Source: Calendula officinalis (lineage: Eukaryota; Streptophyta; Magnoliopsida; Asterales; Asteraceae). From it: a stretch of DNA of 64,000 nt. Position 1 is the first letter of the stretch. The number at the start of each line of letters is the position of its first letter. The notes below the pieces were generated by a model, which was not told the DNA's origin, ran no database searches, and saw only the letters and a program-made list of their open reading frames with translations. A program made the translations under genes and the position numbers. The stretch is from contig OY970824.1 in NCBI GenBank assembly GCA_963853835.1, positions 5,089,001 through 5,153,000 of the forward strand, read 5' to 3'. Shown here piece by piece: positions 23,667 to 35,185 of the stretch.

Positions 23667-26600
23667 TCTTTATACATATTAAAAGAAGGTTTTTTTGAAA
23701 TCTTTAAAGTCATGTCATAATGGCACATCATACCTTATGCCATGTATGATGCCACTTGGCACTTAAATGCCAAGTCATTATTGCCAACTAAAAGTCCACA
23801 TATGCACTTTTAAGCCACCTCACTTTTATTGATCTTTATAAGAGCCAATTCCTATATTTTACTAAATGTAAATAAGTTTAGTGATAACCGCCCACCAAAT
23901 AAAAACCATTCTATATGTAAATCTAAATGCAATGCAATATTAAGGTTGTAACTGTCCACATAAACAATGTTAAATGTAAATACGTGTAGATCTTTTTCTA
24001 TTTCATGTTATAAGATAGAATACTTGGTTAAATGCAATATTAAGGTTGTAACTGTCCACATGGCATCTTGGCCATGTCACTAAGACACTAATGCCAGGTC
24101 AAAAGTCCAGATAGACACTGTCTCTGATAACCCTAAACACAAAACGTATACGCATATTACTCCTTTTGGTTCTCCAAAATTCAATGTAATTTCAGTTTTG
24201 ACAATGTGATCAATGCTATTCATAGCCATTCAAAGCCCGTGTGACTGTGTGAGTTTAATGCTTGGATTTCGGTTTCATCCGAATGAGGAGATCGCTATGT
24301 ATTGTTTACATATGATGACTACAACAACATCGTTTGTGATCAACGTCATATATTGTGTAATTTCGAAGATTCCAGTTCTCTTGGTTTTAGTCTTTGAGTA
24401 TCTTATTCAATTCCTTTAATATGAAGGTTAGTATAGTTCAATTTTGTATGTCTTATAACAGGCTGTTATAAGACATTGGAAATTCTATATGTCTTTTAGT
24501 TCAATTCTATAGTTCAATTCCTAAAAAATATTGGAAATTCCTAATTTAATCTCATTATGGTTAAGTTTGTGGTAACTTATCATGCACCTTACCTATTTGA
24601 TGAAATGCTTGAGCCAAAATTATGTCGTGGTTTACTGGATAATTCAAGTATTCATGAATGGTATTACACGTCAATTTAGTATGTAGGTTTTTTCATGTTC
24701 TTTTACAGAAATCAAAACTTTATTGTATAAGCATAATCAGATGAGATTATTTATTATTATTATAATTATTATTATTTTATTCCTTAGGTTGGCAGTGTAA
24801 TAATTGCAGAATGGAAGGGAAGGCCTTTTACAGATAGCAAAGAATGCAGATTTTTCAGGATTAAAGGTTCTGGACGGATGGCGGAAAATAATTTAAGTGA
24901 CTGCTTATGTAATCCTCAATTCAGATATAAAAACTTTAGATCACCATTTTTCCTGTAGGTTATTTATTTATATATTTTATGAGTATTTGATGTACTAATC
25001 GTTTTTGTCTTTTAAAAATGGTTATTGTAGAGACAAGCTGACGACCCTGCAGTGAAGCCCGTAGACTTTGCTTAGGTTCATCATTTATCAAAATTAAAGA
25101 CTTTATATCGACAAAATTGTTACATGATAAGGAAAGTTGATAATCGCATTCAAGCATTTATATCGACAAAAACGAAAGCAAGTCAGTCATTAATTTCAAG
25201 TCGATGTTATAGTCTCTATTATATGTTTATATATGTTATAATTGTTGTACTTGAAAGGCTAAGAAAGTAATTCTATTAAATCACTTTTGGATGATTCAAT
25301 TTTTTTCTCTGTTTTCAACTTTACTGTTTCTTTTGCATTTACAGAGGGTTCCTATTTTCAGCACATAGGAATCAAGATTAACAAAATAAGAGATAGTGGC
25401 TGTAACAATTTAAGAAAAAATGATGAATGGCTATACAAGCACAAATTTTGCATTTATAAGGGCTTCTATTTAAATAGGTGAAGCACTATACTGTTTTCTA
25501 TTATTTTCAGCACCACTGCTATTAAATCATATAGTTAAATCATATATTATCAACTAACATATTTTAAATATAGTTTCTTTCACCCAAAAGTTTGTTAAAT
25601 TAAAGACACATAGTTATACATTTTCTATTATTTTGTCATAATCTTGCAAGTAAAGAACTGATTTTCCACACATCAAAAGGTAATTCAATTCATGCTGATT
25701 AAAATATTACTATCGATTTCCTTTTGACTTTTAAAGTCAAATGTAGTGTTTTCCAAATGTGAAATTGGTATTAAGGAAGCTTTTTTTTTTTCAAAATCTA
25801 TTTTATGTGTTTGAACCATTATATATAAACATCGAATCGTTGATATTAATTAGTAACCACTAACCAGTTATCATTCTTCAAGATTAATTCCATAAACTTT
25901 GACTTCTAATCCTTGAATTCAGGTTATATTGAGAGATTTTGTTTGGTTTTTGGCTAATAATCAAAGCAAATATGTGAAGTATGACTAAAAGAATTTGAGT
26001 AACATATGCTGGTGGCAATTTTGACCCATTTACTTATAGATTGGTCGATTCAGGTTAAACATAAGAATTAGCCAAAAAAAGAAACCGGTCAAATGGTTCA
26101 GGAGGGTATAAAGCTGCCCAGATAGTATTTTTATTAAACCTTTTTTATTATAAAATTAGATTAGATTATTATTTTTTTTAATTAATCTAGCTTTTGTAAT
26201 CGTATTCGACACAATAATTTTGACTCGTGTAAAAGAAAATTTGGGCAAGAGGATTTTAGTGGCAACCCAGACGTATCCAACCCGTTTTGATCAGTTTCCC
26301 AATAAGCATGTTTTAAATAATATATTGCATTCGATCCGTTTCATTATTACCCAAATTTTCTTTTTTCACGGAATAAAATTTATTGTGTCTGATACGATTA
26401 CAAAATATATAGTAATTCGACCCGTTTGACCACTCATTTATAATATACAAGATACTTAAATAAAAAATTATCACCAACGTTAGTTACAAACAATAAGATA
26501 TTGAAGCAGGCCCGGGCATAGAACATTTTTCTATTGAGAAATGGTATCATTTAAAGGTATCAAATATTTCATTTCTTTGTTTCTTAATTCAATATTTATG

Positions 26601-26814
26601 CTTTGTTATATGTTTATTTTTTCTTTTTAGGGGGGAAATGGGAGCCTCTCTTCATTAGCCATATAAAAAGTGATTTTAATAGATCCAGTATGTCTATGGG
26701 GTACCAATGACATGATGCTTTCCCGTAGACTTCTTACTTGATAAGTAAAATATTATGAAAATGTTATGAAAAATTCTATAAGCCACCCGTGATTTATCAC
26801 GGGTTATAGGCTAG
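23667..26814 (+). mobile_element. Non-autonomous Helitron
   Basis: The 5' end TCTTTATACATATTAAAAG follows A (23666). The 3' end has a hairpin with arms ACCCGTGAT/ATCACGGGT (26785-26804), six spacer bases, CTAG (26811-26814), then T. Insertion between A and T without target duplication fits Helitrons. It is 3148 bp with no RepHel protein. Internal short reading frames (24213-24419, 25287-25481) are not recognisable. The direct repeat 'taaggttgtaactgtccaca' occurs at ~23941 and ~24041. Confidence 0.82.
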
Positions 26815-27268
<454 letters not shown>

Positions 27269-27511
27269 TGTAACATCCCGAGACCCGGCCTATTATTTTA
27301 TTACTTTCAGTAAGTAATTTTTATTTGTTTATTATTTTATATAATTTTATTTGATTTAATTGAATGTATTTTAACCATGGGGTTAAAATTAGCGAAAACT
27401 GATATTTTTAAGCTATTTAAAGATAATTATATATTTAGGTTCACTTTTGAACCATGGTTACGAATATATCTTCATTACCCAAATCAGAGTTCGTTTAGGT
27501 CTTAAAATTAA

Positions 27512-28689
27512 GAGTAAATTACTGTTTTTTGTCCCTGTGGTTTGCCCGTTTCAGCGTTTTTGTCCCTGTGGTTTTTTTTTTCTGTTTTTTGTCCCTTAGG
27601 TATGCAAAATTCCGTTTTTTTATCCTTCCGTCCACCTTCCGTTTGAATTCAGCCGTTAAAGCCCTCACGTGCTGAAAACGTGAGGGCATTTTGGTCATTT
27701 TACACATCTTTCTTCATCTTCATCTTCTTTCTTCATCTTCTTCTTCATCCTTAAATAAACCCTAATTTCTTCATCTTCAAAATCAAAGTCAAAATCAAAA
27801 TCAAAATCACAAACCAATACTCCCAACCGGTCAACCCCAACTTACACACAACTTGAGATCTCTCAAAAAGCATATTCCCCCAAAACAAATGAATCTGAGA
27901 TCTCATCACAGCCGCTTGTACCGTAGACTCATCACCCGAAACCTCATTCCCAATCTTCGATTTCTTCTTCAACAATTCCTCCTTTTTAACAAAATTCGGA
28001 TCTTTAGCTTCTTCAACAATTTAATTTACAGCCCATTTATAAGCCCGAACAATAAAATGCTTACTGGTCATTAAAACGTGAGGCTACGAGGCAGTGCGCG
28101 TGCTTATTTTTCAGCTGCTCAATATTCCTGCTCCGGCGGATAATTCACCGGCAAACTAAATCCGTCGCGATCTCGCACAAATATTGGAACTAATGTCGTC
28201 TACTTTCTCCGGAGATGAAATGACATCGTTCTTCGGCTTTCTCGGAGCCGCAGCAGCTCTAGTTTTTTCCTGTACAAGCTCAAACCCTCTCTGATTCCAT
28301 TACTGTTTGACGATGCTTTCTGTTTGAATAATTCCTCCTTTTTAACAATTCCCAATCTTGAAAAGGTGTTTATTATGAAGTATTGGTTTGTGATTTTGAT
28401 TTTGATTTTGATTTTGAAGAAAGAAAATGAAGAAAGAAGATGAAGAAATTAGGGTTTATTTAAGGATGAAGAAGAAGATGAAGATGAAGAAAGATGTGTA
28501 AAATGACCAAAATGCCCTCACGTTTTCAGCACGTGAGGGCTTTAACGGTTGAATTCAAACGGAAGGTGGACGGAAGGACAAAAAAACGGAATTTTGCATA
28601 CCTCAGGGACAAAAAAACAGAAAAAAAAAACCACAGGGACAAAAACGCTGAAACGGGCAAACCACAGGGACAAAAACAGTAATTTACTC
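27512..28689. mobile_element. Pack-MULE carrying a V-ATPase subunit c fragment
   Basis: The ends GAGTAAATTAC/GTAATTTACTC are identical to those of the element at 6337-7697. A perfect 9-bp duplication TAAAATTAA flanks it (27503-27511 and 28690-28698). Long inverted repeats include 'tttttgtccctgtggtt' and its complement, and the arms contain mirrored 'cttcatcttc'/'gaagatgaag' tracts. The centre holds a captured host gene piece (28193-28273). No transposase. Confidence 0.9.
28193..28273 (+). pseudogene. VHA-c: Captured start of V-ATPase 16-kDa proteolipid (subunit c)
   Basis: ATG at 28193 opens MSSTFSGDEMTSFFGF followed by LGAAAALVFSC, the conserved N-terminus and first transmembrane helix of plant vacuolar H+-ATPase subunit c. 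The normal next residues (MGAAYG) are replaced by TSSNPL and a stop, so only the first ~27 codons, and probably the upstream 5' UTR (~28100-28192), were captured. It lies between MULE inverted repeats. Any protein from it would be a short membrane peptide; no function is proposed. Confidence 0.8.
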
Positions 28690-31050
28690 TAAAATTAATC
28701 ATCGTATAATTAGATATTTAGTATGATATTGTGTTTAAATGAAAATATCTTTTTCTCTTGTATGTGCACGTGTTATTTGGGGGGAGTATGTGTCAAAATC
28801 TCTCTTTCTTCTTTGTATTATTGAAGATCCAAGTTCAAATATCTTATCTTTCTTCTATGAATCTCGAAATTAAGGATGAATCAAGGTAAGAAAGCTTTCT
28901 CTTATACTAGGGTTCTTAGTTCTTGAATGTGGTTAAACTAGGTTTTGAGTTTTTGATGTTTTTCTTGATAAAATGTGAAATTGATAATTTCTAGTTATGT
29001 TAGTATGTATAGATGAAGATTTATATGTTTAATTGTTAGTTGAATTTTAGTAGAGTTCTTGATTTGATAAAAATCTCATGAATCTCCATTTATGGAGTTT
29101 AGGGAAGAAGATGGGTTATTTTAACTAGTTCTTAAATTTATAAATGTTTTGGTGTTATATGTTCATTTGAGTTAAATATTATATTAGAATTGATATTAGT
29201 TGTTTACATCTAATTATGGGTTAAATTGGTGAAATTGAGATGCTGGTCATATAGTATTTTGATGATATTTAGTGAAAAAGTCCGTAAGTAAAATTTTAAC
29301 AGTTTTTTCTCAGAATTTTGATGATTTTGCAAAAATCATATAAAATCAACCATAACTCCGTTTTGGGCGTGTGACCAGTCGTTTTAAAGGTCTAAGAGTC
29401 TACTTTATTTATATCATATTTTCATGAACTGATATGGTCAGAAAAGTATTCAGATTTCTGAGTTATTAAAGGAGGTCGGATGTGTCTTTTTCGGGTCAAA
29501 CATTTATTGAAAAGTTTGGGTGTTAAACATGAGATTTGTCATAAGATGGAAATTGTATGCTTGATAAAATGATAATTATAAGTTTGTAAATGTAGGAAGT
29601 TAATAAAATAGTTTTGGCCCGTTTAATAGAAAAAACTAGTCATATTGAGAATTCTTAACTTTGGTCAAAGTAAAAGGTTAACATTTTCATGGGTTAATTA
29701 GCTAATCAAAATGGTTCATATATGTTTATGAAATGATAAAAATTATGTTTTTGAAGTATTAAAACATTGCTCTCGGTTTTGACCCGTTTGGGCCTATATG
29801 TTAAATTTGGTCTAAAAATGTATTGTTTGGTTTATATGTGACTTTAGAAGTCTAATTATGATAAGTTAGGGATTGTAGGTTTTACAAGTCATGGATTGTA
29901 TAGTGTTAAAGTTAGTTTGCTTGGTTTCGACCCGTTTGAGTTATAATTGGGATAAATGCATAAAGGTGATAGGCTTTGACTCGGAAGATGTTGGTATGAC
30001 CATTTCTTAGTTGGATAAGTTACAAGTGTATTTGTCATGTTAAAATTATGCAATTTAGAGCCTTTTACCATATTTGTCTTGTTATCTTTATTTGGTGGAA
30101 TTTGGTTCTAATTCGGCATTCATTTTATGTATAGGAATTGGGAATCAAACTCAGTGATATATGACAACTGAGTTTGGAAGGATTGCGGTGCTAAGGTGAG
30201 TGTATTTAGCCTTCAATCTATATGTGTTTCAATTTGGTAGAAAATTGGATACTTTGGTAAAAAGTGCAGGAAATTGGTAACTGGGCAAGTTCGCTCCGTG
30301 AACTTTGAGAGTTCACGACGCCAACGAGTGGCAGAGATTTGGACAGGAATTCGTGAGGATGTTCGCGGGGCATGAACATAGAATTTGCGACGCGAACTCT
30401 GTGTTCACGGCGCGAACATCAGCAGGTGCAAAATTTTGCTGCGAGTTTTTAAATCCATGTTATTCTACGGTATAATTAATGAAGATTATTAATTATTAAC
30501 TAAGTGCACATCAGGGAGGAGGTCAGTAATTGGAGAATTCTACTAGGCATATGTTTACTAGTGATAGCGGTGTACAGGCCTTGGAAGCACTGGTTGTTCT
30601 AAGGAGGTGCACACTGTCACTGAGTAAATGGTCATCAGTTATTATTGTTAGGCCAACAATGATTTAGGGTTCGGTAGGACCGCCGGTCCTCTCAAATTAA
30701 ATATAACTGGGAAAGTATGAATTTATATCGGTTGTTCTATTATATATTGTTTGTTTAAGTTCATTCACTTAGCTGTTAGCTAATTCCCCACCTCGTTGAT
30801 TCTTTTGCAGGTTCGGTTCGATGGGCGGGTCAAGGGGTGCTTGTTAGGAATGGTTGACCAATGGTTACTCTGATCGTATTTTGTAACCGAGCCGTTTTAT
30901 AGTAACACGTTAAACCGTTTTGATGTTTTGAGTAATATTATGTTTAAAGTTGTATTTTGTAAAATGACTTAACTTAATATGGTTTGAATATTACGTACGC
31001 TTCCGTTATTTATATATAAAAAAACCGGGTTTAAAATTTACGGTGTTACA

Positions 31051-32764
31051 TACAACCACCAAACAACATACAAACCAAACAATCCATCCTAACAACAGAC
31101 ACAAAAACATCAAAATTATGCACTTCGAATCTGCATCTTGACACCCCATTCATCAGCAACTTCAATTTGCTATTTATAAAATATTAAGATTTAAAAAGCC
31201 ATATAAACCATGTAATTTAATTTGTTTTACATGTATACTTTTCCTAAAACATTTAGGTACTGGGTTTAAACTTTTAATCTCCTAAAATTTACAAAGAGTT
31301 AAAGTTTACTAAATTCCTCTTTCTTTTTTTCCTATGTCATTGTACTACTGTAGTTTATTTGTTTTACAGAAAGACTTTTTTTTCTCTTTTGTTTTGAAGT
31401 AATTTATTTCTTGTGAGTTATTCATTTAATGGAGATTACATTTAAATTTTTTTAAATAATGTTAAATTTAAAGCATTTGATTGGAAACTATTTAAAAATT
31501 TATTACTATTTCAATAAATTTTTGAATAACTATTTTTCATAGAAACATATAGTTTTTTTTATAAATTTTGTCTAATAACTTAATTTTCTCCAACTATTGT
31601 AATAATCTTTCATTGTTTGTCTTTTTTAATTTGTACACTTTATAAATTTTTATTTTAAACCCTAGATATATTTATATATATTTTTTAACTTTTTGACTAG
31701 TTTAAACATACATATTAACATACATTCTAGAAATTCATATATTGAATAGTATTTGTTGAAATTAAAAAATAAAAGAAATGTCAATTGATTATAAAAGTTG
31801 ATGTTGGCATACATTTTTTGTTATTTTTTTATTTTTATAACTATAAAAGAAATGTTATAAGAATATTTTTAAATGAAACAATTTGAAAAATGTTACATTT
31901 TATAAGGTGTCATAAATATTATCAAACAATATACATATAAGGAGCATTTATAAAATATTTGAGATAACTGAAGGTGAATTCGTGATATTAGTAAAATAAC
32001 AAACTTTTGAAAATGTTAATCATTAGAGAGATTTTGTATAAATAGTTTTTTGTTAATTACGGAGTATAAGTTAGTGGGAAGTTAATGTACGAGTGATAAT
32101 AAGTTATTGTGAGTTTAACGATAAAATACTTTCTTACGTACAATCTAAAAATGCATATTTAATTTACACGTATACTGGATGTAAAATGAATAAGAAAAAT
32201 TATGTTGGTGTCTATTATTTGTATTTATTCACTTGATCAATATAAGTATCAAAATCAAAGAATGATATGAAGAAAGAGAATTAATAAATTACATATTTTA
32301 TTTTATGGTGAGTCAATATAAAATAAATACAAATGATATATATCGATCAATACTATTTTTCAGTGGCAAGACATATCTATATCAATACTATTTTTCAATG
32401 GCAGAAGACACATCTGGTTCCCTTAACAGGATAACATTGATTATGTCTTAAACAACGAGCTGGTTTCAAAATATCAATACTACTTCAGATTCTCATATCT
32501 ACGTTAAATATTATAGTACTATTTTTTTAAACAAAATTGATTACAATGACATAATCGCTAAAAATGTGTAACTCAAGCAAGTCATACACAATAATACACA
32601 ATTCAATTGTTTATAATTAAAAGAAATTATCAAGCTAATAAATTAATAATAAACTATCAATATTTGACTAAAGTACGTATGTGTAATAATAAATTAATAA
32701 TGATGAAGGATCCCATTTTTTCACCTATATAATATAACTGCTAAGTCATTTCAGGACATTATCA
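31051..32764 (+). other. Upstream region of BAHD copy 1
   Basis: AT-rich, no coding. A TATA-like 'cctatataatataa' lies about 30 bp before the ATG. A short tandem duplication 'tatcaatactatttttca' (~32347 and ~32387) is present. Confidence 0.5.
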
Positions 32765-33698
32765 ATGGCTTCCCTTCCCATTTTGAGTGTTCTTGAAGAG
32801 TCTCAAGTATCACCACCTCCGGCCACCATAGATGACACCTCATTGCCACTAACTTTCATCGACATAAAGTACCTTCTTCGCCCTCCGATCCACCATCTTT
32901 TATTCTATGAATTCCCACTTACCAAAACTCAGTTCATTGAAACTAAAACACTCATTATCAATCACACTTCAACATTTTTTCCCATTTGCCGGTAATTTGT
33001 TCGTATTTCCGACTTCTAAAATACCCGAAATTTGTTACGTTGGTGGTGATTCTGCTGACGTTACGTTTGCATAATGTAATCTTGATTTCGACGATCTAAC
33101 CGGATACCATCCTCGAAACTGTGATAAGTTTTACAATCTTATACCTAAACTTGGAAACTTTGTTAAATCACCCGAATATGTAAAGATCCCGGTTTTTTCA
33201 TCTCAAATCACACTTTTCCCGAACCGTGGTATATCCGTTGGCATGACTAGTCACCATAGCCTCGGTGATGCAAGCACTCAATATTCTTTCTTGAAGGCAT
33301 GGACATCAATTACTCGATGTGGTACGGATGAGTCGTTTTTAGCTAACGAAACTTTGCCGGTTTATGAAAGAGTGGTCAAATACCCCGAACTAGACGAATT
33401 ATATCTAAAGCGCACGAATGTTGAAACTTTTTTTAACGAAGAGTATCAACCTCCGATGCTTTCTGGTCCAACTGATAAAGTTCGTGCCAGTTTTATACTG
33501 GCACGAACTGTTATTGATCAGTTGACCTGCAATCCAAGGGGATAATAAACACGTGAAGCTCGTCGTTACGTGCTTTTGCGAGACAACTCCATATATAAGC
33601 ACATGTAACCGTAAAAGATGATACATAAGGTATTGTCGGCAGTTGGGTCATAACTGTTTTTCTTCAACTGATCAATAACAGTTCGTGCCAGTATAAAG
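32765..33698 (+). pseudogene. BAHD malonyltransferase, truncated left copy
   Basis: The 5' half of a BAHD acyltransferase resembling anthocyanin/flavonoid glucoside malonyltransferases, soluble enzymes that transfer malonyl from malonyl-CoA to sugar hydroxyls. It starts MASLPILSVLEESQVSPPP. The frame breaks near 32943 (a ~14-base loss judged against the family) and has TAA at 33072-33074. After that the HxxxD catalytic motif is readable (HHSLGDAS, ~33249). At 33525 the forward sequence stops and an inverted copy of the next exon segment (33524-33694) follows. At 33695-33698 it joins retrotransposon DNA. No 3' part follows this copy. Confidence 0.92.
33478..33508. repeat. 13-bp-arm hairpin in BAHD coding sequence
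   Basis: AGTTCGTGCCAGT, five bases, ACTGGCACGAACT: a perfect inverted repeat within codons for KVRASFILART. An identical hairpin lies at 47356-47386. The nearby inverted copy and the duplication junction both reuse its arm. Confidence 0.9.
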
Positions 33699-35185
33699 AT
33701 CGGAAAATATTAATGTTGAGAAAGCATGTTTAGTAAAGGTCGATTGATAAATAAATTGGTTAGTGAATTTGTGCATACCGTATGGTATTGTGTGTAAGTG
33801 GAAAAGTGAAAATGTGGATAGAAAATGTGGTTGATTATGAAAGAAAATGATAGCATGATGCTAAACGAATGAGGCATACATGAATGGTATGCAAGGTGAA
33901 ATGGTATTGTATGAGTCACTTTGGATTGGAGGCTTTCCGATCATTGTGACAGTTTGGGATCGTGATGGATTGGAAGCTTTCCGATCATCTCGATAAGATA
34001 GTTAAAGTATAATTTGTTATATAAGGGATGATGTTTGTATCTGACGTATGTAGAACCGTATGGTTAGTTGTTATTATGATTCTTATGGCAAGTGAGAACT
34101 TGGGTTGAAAACACGAGTAGTGTTTAAGTAGAAGTATGAGTAGGGGATACCTACAAGTTAATGGTTCATGAAAAAGGAATGCTTTAGAAAGCAAAGTGGT
34201 TAGTAGCCAATGAGTGGTGGAAGATGTATATCGGGTGGTTAGGCCACAATTGGATGCGATTGAGGCTCTAGAGCCGGCAATCGGGAATTTCAAGTATGGT
34301 ATAAGGATGTTTGAAGGAAATTATAAAAGGTATAAGTAATTGGATGAAAGTTAAAAAGTAATAGAAAATTGGTATTGATTCAAGTGGAAATGGTTAATCG
34401 ATTGGGGAAATTGAAATCGAAGAAAAGAGGGACAATCGAGAAAGGAAATTTGGATATTGGAATTCGGGAATGAAAAGCTCGGGAAGCAATGCATTAGTAA
34501 TAAAGAATATGTGGAATTTAGCAAGGTAAGTTGACTTATTCATAAGTCAAGGTTAGTCAACTAGTAGATTGTTGACTTTGGTCAAAATTGGATTTTTGAT
34601 TTTCGTTTAAAGGAGGTTAGTCGAGGATAAGGGCATAATGTATCATGTATGTGTGTATAATAGTGGTTGATTGATTAATGGAAATAATTGTAGTCAAAGG
34701 GTGCGACTTTGACCTTTGGGCAATTCGAATGGAATTTAGAAATCGAGTATGATTGTTGTTGGACCATGAAGGTAAGGTCCATTGTTAAGGAATTTATGGT
34801 TAATGGGATCACTAGTGGGTAAGGAAATTGTCAAGAAATGGTTGACCTTGTACTAAGTCAAAGAGGGAACAATGTTGACAATATGGTCAAAGTGATGGGT
34901 TGACTAACATTTTGGTCAAATGGTTATTAGTAATGATTGGGTCATATCATCTCAATGGGGGTGAGGAGTTTGGTTAAATGACGGGAAGTGTTAAGGTTAA
35001 ATTGTGAAATTTTGAACCGTTCGGATATTGGGAACTCGAGTTTGGATCTTTGGCCGTTTGGGTATAACGGGTCAAGTGGGAAATTAATTGCGTAAGTATT
35101 ATTGAATCATAAGTTGGAAGTGGAATGAGGATCGGAAATCCTTGAGTTGATTCCGAGGACGGAATCCTTTTAAGGGGTGGATAGT
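33695..35185 (+). mobile_element. Orphan 3' internal segment of the gag-only retrotransposon
   Basis: Matches 39430-40920 at an offset of 5735. It ends with a polypurine-like tract (TTTTAAGGGGTGGATAG) directly before the LTR start. In a normal element this belongs before the 3' LTR, not the 5' LTR, so it is the remnant of an adjoining element copy or a rearrangement. Confidence 0.88.

Larger units (their letters stand above)
27269..31050 (+). mobile_element. Solo LTR, Ty3/Gypsy type (TGTAACATCCCGAGACC), split by a Pack-MULE
   Basis: It begins TGTAACATCCCGAGACCCGG and ends ACGGTGTTACA. Flanks TACAG and TACAA are a probable 5-bp duplication with one mismatch. Removing the Pack-MULE at 27512-28689 leaves ~2.6 kb. 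Related to the solo LTR at 50151-53143 (same start and end, same 'gctaaggtgagtg'). It holds a cluster of GTTCGCG/CGCGAAC words at 30287-30420. No internal region or coding sequence. Its last 1806 bases recur at 43123-44928. Confidence 0.85.
29245..33698. repeat. Left copy of the 4.45-kb duplicated block
   Basis: Matches 43123-47576 at an offset of 13,878. No difference was noticed on reading. It contains the end of the solo LTR, 1.7 kb of BAHD upstream DNA and the 5' part of the BAHD pseudogene. The right edge shares AAAG (33695-33698) with the adjoining retrotransposon segment. Confidence 0.95.

Noticed and set aside
33710..34293. Minus-strand frames within the retrotransposon (and their copies near 39445-40028)
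   Set aside because: They have no recognisable domains, are exactly duplicated as part of non-coding element DNA, and show no splice or start context.
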